Shown here: positions 58,549 to 64,000 of the stretch, piece by piece
Numbering within the stretch: the first letter of the stretch is position 1
Layout: each line of letters starts with the position of its first letter
Assembly: GCF_003945595.2 (NCBI RefSeq)
Contig: NW_024104669.1
Span: 304,349 to 368,348, forward strand
Reading direction: 5' to 3'
DNA from: Pipra filicauda
Lineage: Eukaryota > Chordata > Aves > Passeriformes > Pipridae
DNA: 64,000 bases
Notes under the pieces: model-generated
Told to the model about the DNA's origin: nothing
The model's database searches: none
What the model saw: only the letters and a program-made list of their open reading frames with translations
Translations under genes and position numbers: made by a program

Positions 58549-60489
58549 ATGGATGTTGTATTTGAGCCTGTTCATATTTCCACAGATGGGGCATATTTGC
58601 CTGTTTTGATGCTCTCTTTAAGACCAGGGAGAGGGATCCAAATTGCTTTATTAGTATATTATGTTTATGTCATTCTAACATCAGAAGCAATGAGTTTCAT
58701 TGTAAATGTGTATTCAGTCCTGTTTGCCTGTCCTGGTTTGGGTTGCTACCTCTGGGGCTTCATTAAAAATCGTACCCAGCCCTTTGGGGGAACAGGGGGG
58801 GATGGTTGTTTCCAACCTCTCACCTCCTTCTTCCCCTTCAGACCTGCTACAACAGTTTTTGAAAATATTGAGTTCCCTTTTGATGTTAAGGACAGCGTAA
58901 TGTTATTGTTAGTGTTGCTCTGTCTGCTCTGTACTGTGTACACCATGTTTAGGGTCAGAACAGGGCCTTCTAGGGAGGTTGTCTGGACACCTGCCCTGGG
59001 AGCAGATAATGCTGAGTGGCACGGGAAGTGGGAGGACATCAGCCAGTATTTGGAGAAGTTTTCTCCTCCAATGATCTGGAAATTCACCCCTGAACAACTG
59101 CAGGATCCTGTTAGCATGATAAGACTGGTGAAGGAAAAATGCTGTGGCAGCTCCAGAGATGGCCAGCTCACAGCAACCTGCTGGGCCCTGGCCACTGCCT
59201 ACCGGACACTACTTGACATGGTACAGCACTGTCAGGGGGAGGAGAGAAGGACCAAATCCGCAGGCACCACGTCCACCCAAACCACAGTTGAGTCAGAGGG
59301 AGAAAGAAATAAACCAACCGGCACCGTGTCCACACAAACCATCGAGGAGCCAGAAGAACAACCAAAACCAATAGCAGTCGCCCCTGTCCAGAAAAGGAAA
59401 TCAAAGACTAAATCAGTCCGTATAGCAAATGATGACGGAGAGGCAGGACCTTCACATCCACTGGAGGAGACAGAGCCAGAAATAATCACTCGGTCCCTAT
59501 CCCTGGGTGAGCTACGCGAGCTCCGGAGAGAGTTCACACGACAGGCGAACGAGTCCATTCTGACCTGGCTGCTCCGAATCTGGGATGCCGCAGCTAACGA
59601 TACAATCCTAGATGGGAGTGAAGCCAGACAGCTGGGGTCCCTGTCTCGAGATGTAGTCATTGATCAGGGGATTGGAAGGAGGCAGGAAACTCTCAGCCTC
59701 TGGCGGCGACTGTTGTGCAGTGTGAGGGAGAGATACCTTTGCAAGGAGGACCTCCACGTACAGCAAGGACAGTGGAACACGATGGAACAAGGTATCCGGT
59801 GCTTAAGGGAGTTAGCTGTACTGGAGATAATCTTTTCAGACGATGAAAGATTCCCTAAAAGTCCAGATGGCGTACAGTGCACCTCCCAGATGTGGTTAAA
59901 GTTTGCACGACTCGGGCCAGAAATGTATTCCCGCTACTTAGCAACGCTGCAATGGAGGGAGGGAGAGGACAAGGTGGGAGCATTGGTTAGTAAACTCAGG
60001 ATGTATGAAGACACTGTCACCGCCCCATTACGAGCCCACGTCTCATCTGTGGAAACCAAACTGGCTGAACACGTCCGAAGCCTGGAAGAGAAAATTGAAG
60101 AGGGACACCAGAAGCTAAGAGAGGAAATTAAGGAAGGGATCTTCCATATCTCACCAGGACAAACAAGAGTCTCTGCTATTAGAAGCCAGCGTCCCCCAGC
60201 TAAGGAGAGAAGGTACACTCCACGTGGCGATCTATGGTTTTACCTCCGTGAGCACGGAGAAGATATGAGGAAGTGGGATGGGAAACCCACCCCTTCCTTA
60301 GCAGCCCGGGTACGTGAACTGAAAAGAGGAACAAGTACCACAAGGAACTCTTCAAGGGTAAACGTTGCTCCAGTCTCTCGTGGGCAAGACTCCAGACGGT
60401 ACAGGAATGATGATACGTCTGATCCTCTTGAAGGGACCTCCAGGTCATACCCACAAGAAGAGCACAATGAGTACCATGACCAGGACTAG
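58549..60489 (+). CDS. gag: gag-like polyprotein ORF of the provirus (646 codons)
   Basis: By position (after the primer site, before protease) this is gag; I see no sequence motif that proves it. Residues 1-140 are unusual: hydrophobic stretches at about 30-44, 48-72 and 116-134, with an NRT sequon at 74-76. Two TQT motifs (243-245, 262-264) sit in a short imperfect repeat. A basic KRKSKTK cluster is at 282-288. A region rich in charged and helical residues spans about 310-500, with a likely coiled coil at about 497-535. The last 80 residues are Arg/Ser-rich. No CCHC zinc knuckle is present. The leader from primer site to ATG is only about 94 bp and has an upstream ATG at 58529 in another frame, so the true start could be downstream. 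It ends with TAG at 60487-60489, in frame with pol. Confidence 0.75.
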   Translation: MDVVFEPVHISTDGAYLPVLMLSLRPGRGIQIALLVYYVYVILTSEAMSFIVNVYSVLFACPGLGCYLWGFIKNRTQPFGGTGGDGCFQPLTSFFPFRPATTVFENIEFPFDVKDSVMLLLVLLCLLCTVYTMFRVRTGPSREVVWTPALGADNAEWHGKWEDISQYLEKFSPPMIWKFTPEQLQDPVSMIRLVKEKCCGSSRDGQLTATCWALATAYRTLLDMVQHCQGEERRTKSAGTTSTQTTVESEGERNKPTGTVSTQTIEEPEEQPKPIAVAPVQKRKSKTKSVRIANDDGEAGPSHPLEETEPEIITRSLSLGELRELRREFTRQANESILTWLLRIWDAAANDTILDGSEARQLGSLSRDVVIDQGIGRRQETLSLWRRLLCSVRERYLCKEDLHVQQGQWNTMEQGIRCLRELAVLEIIFSDDERFPKSPDGVQCTSQMWLKFARLGPEMYSRYLATLQWREGEDKVGALVSKLRMYEDTVTAPLRAHVSSVETKLAEHVRSLEEKIEEGHQKLREEIKEGIFHISPGQTRVSAIRSQRPPAKERRYTPRGDLWFYLREHGEDMRKWDGKPTPSLAARVRELKRGTSTTRNSSRVNVAPVSRGQDSRRYRNDDTSDPLEGTSRSYPQEEHNEYHDQD

Positions 60490-60523
60490 GGGTGCCCTGC
60501 CTCTAGCCAGGTAGAGGAGAGGG
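60487..60523 (+). promoter_or_regulatory. gag UAG stop plus hairpin, candidate readthrough signal
   Basis: TAG at 60487-60489 is followed by GGGTG and then a predicted stem: CCCT (60495-60498) with AGGG (60520-60523), and CCTCTA (60500-60505) with TAGAGG (60512-60517), around a GCCAGG loop. Pol continues in the same frame with no other stop. This resembles the gammaretroviral gag-UAG-pol arrangement, where a structure just after the stop promotes readthrough. Confidence 0.6.
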
Positions 60524-63500
60524 ACAATCGAGTCTATTGGACAGTGTGGATTCGGTGGCCTGGCACATCAGAGCCACAAAGGTATAAGGCCTTAGTGGAC
60601 ACCGGCGCACAATGTACTTTAATGCCATCAAGATACGTAGGGGCAGAATCCATCTCCATTTCTGGGGTGACAGGGGGATCCCAACAGCTGACTGTACTGG
60701 AAGCTGAAGTGAGCCTGACTGGGAAGGAATGGCACAGACACCCCATCGTGACTGGCCCAGAGGCCCCGTGCATCCTTGGCATAGATTACCTGAGGAGTGG
60801 GTATTTCAAAGACCCAAAAGGACTTCGTTGGGCTTTTGGCATAGCTGCTGTGGAGACGGAGGAAATTAGACAGTTGAACACCTTGCCTGGTCTCTCAGAG
60901 GACCCCTCTGCTGTGGGACTGCTGAAGGTTGAAGAACAATTGGTACCGATAGCCACAGCAACAGTGCACCGTCGGCAATACCGCACCGACCGAGACTCTG
61001 TGACCCCTATACATAAGATGATCCGTGAACTGGAGACCCAGGGGGTGGTCAGCAAGACTCGCTCACCCTTTAATAGCCCTATATGGCCAGTGCGTAAGTC
61101 CAGTGGAGAGTGGAGGCTGACGGTGGATTACCGTGGACTCAATGAAGTCACACCACCCCTGAGTGCTGCTGTGCCGGACATGCTGGAGCTCCAGTACGAG
61201 CTGGAGTCCAAGGAAGCCAAGTGGTATGCCACCATTGACATTGCCAATGCCTTTTTCTCCATTCCTTTGGCAGCGGAGTGCAGGCCACAATTTGCTTTCA
61301 CTTGGAGAGGTGTGCAGTACACCTGGAATCGACTGCCTCAGGGGTGGAAACACAGTCCCAGCATTTGCCATGGACTGATCCAGACTGCACTGGAAAAGGG
61401 TGAGGCTCCAGAGCACCTACAGTACATTGACGACATCATTGTATGGGGGAACACGGCGGGCGAAGTCTTCGAGAAAGGAGAGAAGATAATCCAGATTCTC
61501 CTAAGAGCCGGTTTTGCCATTAAACGGAGTAAGGTCAAGGGACCTGCTCAGGAAATTCAGTTCCTAGGAGTGAAGTGGCAAGATGGACGCCGCCTAATTC
61601 CCATGGAGGTGATTAACAAAATAGCAGCCATGTCCCCACCAACCAGCAAGAAGGAAACACAGGCTTTCCTAGGCGCTGTGGGCTTTTGGAGGATGCATAT
61701 CCCCGAGTATAGTCAGATTGTAAGCCCTCTCTACCTTGTGACACGGAAGAAAAATGATTTCCAGTGGGGCCCCGAACAACAACAAGCCTTTGAACAAATT
61801 AAACAGGAGATTGCCCATGCGGTAGCCCTTGGGCCAGTAAGGACAGGACAGGACGTGAAGAACGTGCTCTACACCGCAGCCGGGGAGAATGGCCCTTCTT
61901 GGAGCCTCTGGCAGAAAGTGCCTGGGGAGACCCGAGGACGACCGCTGGGATTCTGGAGTCGGGGATACAAAGGATCTGAAGCCAGCTATACACCAACTGA
62001 GAAAGAGATCCTGGCTGCCTATGAAGGAGTTCGAGCTGCCTCAGAAGTAATCGGCACCGAAGCGCAGCTCCTCCTGGCACCCCGACTACCAGTGCTGGGC
62101 TGGATGTTCAAGGGAAGAGTTCCTTCCACACATCACGCCACCGATGCCACGTGGAGTAAGTGGATCGCTCTGATCACGCAGCGAACCCGGATAGGGAACC
62201 CTAATCGCCCTGGGATTCTGGAAATTATCACCAATTGGCCCGAAGGTGAGAGTTTCGGACTATCCTCTGAAGAAGAGGAGGAGAAGGTGACACGGGCTGA
62301 GGAGGCCCCACCATATGACAAGCTACCAGCAGATGAAAGGCGATATGTGCTCTTCACGGATGGCTCCTGCCGCATTGTAGGGACAAACCGAAAATGGAAG
62401 GCAGCTGTATGGAGTCCCACACGGCGAGTTGCAGAAGCGACCGAAGGACAAGGTGGGTCAAGTCAGTTTGCAGAGCTTAAAGCCGTTCAGTTGGCTTTGG
62501 ATATAGCTGAACGAGAGAAGTGGCCAAGACTCTATCTCTACACTGACTCATGGATGGTGGCCAATGCTCTGTGGGGGTGGCTGGAGCGATGGAAAAAGGC
62601 CAACTGGCAGCGCCAAGGGAAACCCATCTGGGCGGCGGAGATGTGGCAGGACATCGCTGGCCGGGTAGAGAAGCTGAGTGTGAAGGTCCGTCATGTAGAC
62701 GCTCATGTAGGCAAGAAACGGGCTAATGAGGAGCATTGTAACAACGAGCAGGCGGACCGAGCCGCCAGGATTAAAGTGTCTCAGGTAGATCTGGATTGGC
62801 AGCACAAAGGAGAATTATTTCTGGCTCGATGGGCCCATGATGCCTCCGGTCACCAGGGGAGAGATGCAACATACAGATGGGCTCGTGACCGAGGGGTGGA
62901 CTTAACCAAGGACATTGTCTCACAGGTCATCCATGACTGCGAGACGTGTGCTGCCATCAAGCAGGCCAAGCGGGTGAAGCCTCTATGGTATGGTGGACGG
63001 TGGTCAAAGTACAGGTATGGGGAAGCCTGGCAAGTTGACTACATCACGCTCCCCAAAACCCGCCAAGGCAAGCACTACGTACTGACCATGGTAGAAGGGA
63101 GTACTGGATGGTTGGAGACATACCCCGTGCCTCATGCCACTGCCCGGAATACCATCCTGGGCCTTGAAAAACAAGTCCTGTGGCGACACGGCACCCCAGA
63201 GAGAATTGAGTCTGATAATGGGACCCATTTCAAGAATGGCCTCGTGGACACCTGGGCCAAAGAGCACGGCATTGAGTGGGTGTATCATATCCCCTACCAT
63301 GCACCAGCTGCTGGAAAAGTTGAGCGGTGCAACGGACTGCTGAAAACCACCCTGAAGGCACTGTGTGGGGAGACTCTCAAACACTGGAAGATACATTTAG
63401 CAAAGGCCACCTGGTTGGTCAACACCCGAGGCTCCATCAATCGAGCTGGCCCTGCCCAGTCAGAACTTTTGCATACTGTAGATGGAGATAAGGTCCCTGT

Positions 63501-63684
63501 GGTACATATGAGAGGAATGTTAGGGAAGACTGTTTGGATTAGTCCCACCTCAAGCAAAGGCAAACCCATCCGAGGGATTGTTTTTGCTCAGGGACCTGGT
63601 TCCACCTGGTGGGTAATGCAAAAAGATGGGGAGACACGTTGTGTACCACAAGGGAACCTAATTCTGAGTGAGAATGGTCTGTAA
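60490..63684 (+). CDS. pol: pro-pol polyprotein (protease, RT, RNase H, integrase)
   Basis: Open from the codon after the gag UAG to TAA at 63682-63684 (1064 codons). The first in-frame GTG, at 60544, is not a credible start. Numbering from 60544: aspartic protease with LVDTGA (D19) and ILGID (77-81); RT with D232 (ATIDIANAF), LPQGW (264-268) and the YIDD catalytic box (294-297); a degenerate tether domain to about 550; RNase H with D606 (FTDGS), an E in FAELKA and D668 (YTDSW); integrase with H765/H770 and C799/C802 zinc ligands and the catalytic triad D832, D891, E927 (exact D-x35-E). All catalytic residues checked are present. There is no dUTPase and no env downstream. Codons 1-18 before the GTG link directly to gag. 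Confidence 0.92.
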   Translation, partial: GCPASSQVEERDNRVYWTVWIRWPGTSEPQRYKALVDTGAQCTLMPSRYVGAESISISGVTGGSQQLTVLEAEVSLTGKEWHRHPIVTGPEAPCILGIDYLRSGYFKDPKGLRWAFGIAAVETEEIRQLNTLPGLSEDPSAVGLLKVEEQLVPIATATVHRRQYRTDRDSVTPIHKMIRELETQGVVSKTRSPFNSPIWPVRKSSGEWRLTVDYRGLNEVTPPLSAAVPDMLELQYELESKEAKWYATIDIANAFFSIPLAAECRPQFAFTWRGVQYTWNRLPQGWKHSPSICHGLIQTALEKGEAPEHLQYIDDIIVWGNTAGEVFEKGEKIIQILLRAGFAIKRSKVKGPAQEIQFLGVKWQDGRRLIPMEVINKIAAMSPPTSKKETQAFLGAVGFWRMHIPEYSQIVSPLYLVTRKKNDFQWGPEQQQAFEQIKQEIAHAVALGPVRTGQDVKNVLYTAAGENGPSWSLWQKVPGETRGRPLGFWSRGYKGSEASYTPTEKEILAAYEGVRAASEVIGTEAQLLLAPRLPVLGWMFKGRVPSTHHATDATWSKWIALITQRTRIGNPNRPGILEIITNWPEGESFGLSSEEEEEKVTRAEEAPPYDKLPADERRYVLFTDGSCRIVGTNRKWKAAVWSPTRRVAEATEGQGGSSQFAELKAVQLALDIAEREKWPRLYLYTDSWMVANALWGWLERWKKANWQRQGKPIWAAEMWQDIAGRVEKLSVKVRHVDAHVGKKRANEEHCNNEQADRAARIKVSQVDLDWQHKGELFLARWAHDASGHQGRDATYRWARDRGVDLTKDIVSQVIHDCETCAAIKQAKRVKPLWYGGRWSKYRYGEAWQVDYITLPKTRQGKHYVLTMVEGSTGWLETYPVPHATARNTILGLEKQVLWRHGTPERIESDNGTHFKNGLVDTWAKEHGIEWVYHIPYHAPAAGKVERCNGLLKTTLKALCGETLKHWKIHLAKATWLVNTRGSINRAGPAQSELLHTVDGDKVPVVHMRGMLGKTVWISPTSSKGKPIRGIVFAQGPGSTWWVMQKDGETRCVPQGNLILSENGL

Positions 63685-63693
63685 TGTTTCATT

Positions 63694-63727
63694 GTATATA
63701 TATATATATGTATATAGATGTATATAG
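63694..63727. repeat. TA-rich simple repeat after pol
   Basis: TATATA/TATAGATG units lie directly behind the pol stop, where env would otherwise begin. Confidence 0.7.
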
Positions 63728-63784
63728 TTTTAAAGGGATATAGTTTTTTAAAGGGGGTTAATTTGGGCATGACATGGATGGCAT

Positions 63785-63802
63785 AGAATAAGGGGTGGAT
63801 AA
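63785..63802 (+). other. imperfect polypurine tract
   Basis: AGAATAAGGGGTGGATAA ends exactly at the 3' LTR. It is purine-rich but broken by three T residues. A cleaner AAAGGGGG run lies further upstream, near 63750. Confidence 0.45.
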
Positions 63803-64000
63803 TGTCCTAGTTAGGACAACTGAGACCAGTTCATCAGGGTATGGGTGTAACCCAAAACCTGTGTATTCTATAGCCTTCCATGCCATTTCCCAGAAACTGT
63901 TATCAATGAACCATTTACACCATCTGCCCATAGAGCCTGACTCCTCAGGCTACAGACTAGGTGTTAAGAGGCCTGTGAGATAGGAGGATGCTCCTGTCCT
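63803..64000 (+). repeat. 3' LTR of the provirus, first 198 bp
   Basis: It starts TGTCCTAGTTAG. Compared with the 5' LTR it has one inserted C (in AAAACCTGTG) and two substitutions (CTACAGACT against CTATAAACT). It is cut by the window end. Confidence 0.92.

Larger units (their letters stand above)
57790..64000 (+). mobile_element. nearly intact, env-less endogenous retrovirus (ERVL-like), cut by window end
   Basis: Order: 5' LTR (57790-58430), primer site (58436-58454), gag-like ORF (58549-60489), in-frame UAG, pro-pol (to 63684), purine-rich tract, 3' LTR start (63803-). Both main ORFs are fully open. No env follows pol: only 118 bp separate the pol stop from the 3' LTR. No dUTPase is visible at the pol end. 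Over the comparable 198 bp the LTRs differ by two substitutions and one single-base indel. This implies a young insertion, probably a few million years or less at usual bird rates (inference). The Pol looks most like class III (ERVL-type) avian elements. It lies in sense orientation in BAALC intron 1. A solo LTR of the family is at 4927-5565. Confidence 0.9.

Noticed and set aside
60544..60546. GTG as a pol start codon
   Set aside because: The frame is open back to the gag UAG at 60487, and retroviral pol is made as a Gag-Pol fusion. GTG initiation is not needed or credible in a vertebrate.
58746..63770. Many minus-strand and alternate-frame ORFs across the provirus
   Set aside because: They are shadows of the open gag and pol frames.
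1..64000. CRISPR arrays, operons, tRNA or rRNA genes
   Set aside because: None seen. The window is vertebrate nuclear DNA with spliced genes and retroelements.

Overview
The window is vertebrate nuclear DNA, almost certainly from a bird. The evidence is a spliced V-ATPase subunit C1 gene followed by BAALC on the same strand (conserved amniote synteny), several CR1 LINE fragments with avian-type 3' ends (repeats like ATTCTATGATTCTATGA), compact introns, and avian-type ERV LTRs. Two RTE-like LINE insertions are also present. Such elements are patchy in birds, so they may help place the species. I cannot name the species.

Layout. 1-8.4 kb is intergenic. It holds a 5'-truncated RTE-like LINE (3722-4450, minus), a 119-bp relative (4740-4858, plus), a solo LTR (4927-5565, minus) and a CR1 tail (8385-8899). 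9.0-9.87 kb is the CpG-island promoter of ATP6V1C1, with a perfect CLEAR-type site (TFEB target). ATP6V1C1 coding exons run from 13280 to 28491: 12 coding exons, 382 codons plus stop, all in frame with GT..AG introns. 29-47.9 kb is intergenic, with CR1 pieces, two LTR elements and some hairpin-forming sequence. A second CpG island (47.93-48.6 kb) carries BAALC exon 1 (48371-48533). Everything to the right is most simply BAALC intron 1.

Inside that presumed intron are a small CpG-rich patch with an X-box-like palindrome (about 52.9 kb), an older LTR-like element (53384-54408) and a nearly complete, recently inserted endogenous retrovirus (57790 to beyond the window end). The provirus has a 641-bp 5' LTR, a tRNA-Lys-type primer site with one extra base, a 646-codon gag-like ORF, a single in-frame UAG followed at once by a predicted hairpin, an open pro-RT-RNaseH-integrase ORF and the start of the 3' LTR. 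There is no env and no visible dUTPase. The two LTRs differ by 2 substitutions and 1 indel over 198 compared bases.

The most interesting content is this provirus: UAG readthrough architecture, a gag with N-terminal hydrophobic segments, no zinc knuckle and two TQT motifs. Next come the RTE-like LINE insertions with intact target-site duplications, and the isolated CpG/X-box patch in the BAALC intron. All homology calls are by eye. No database search was run.
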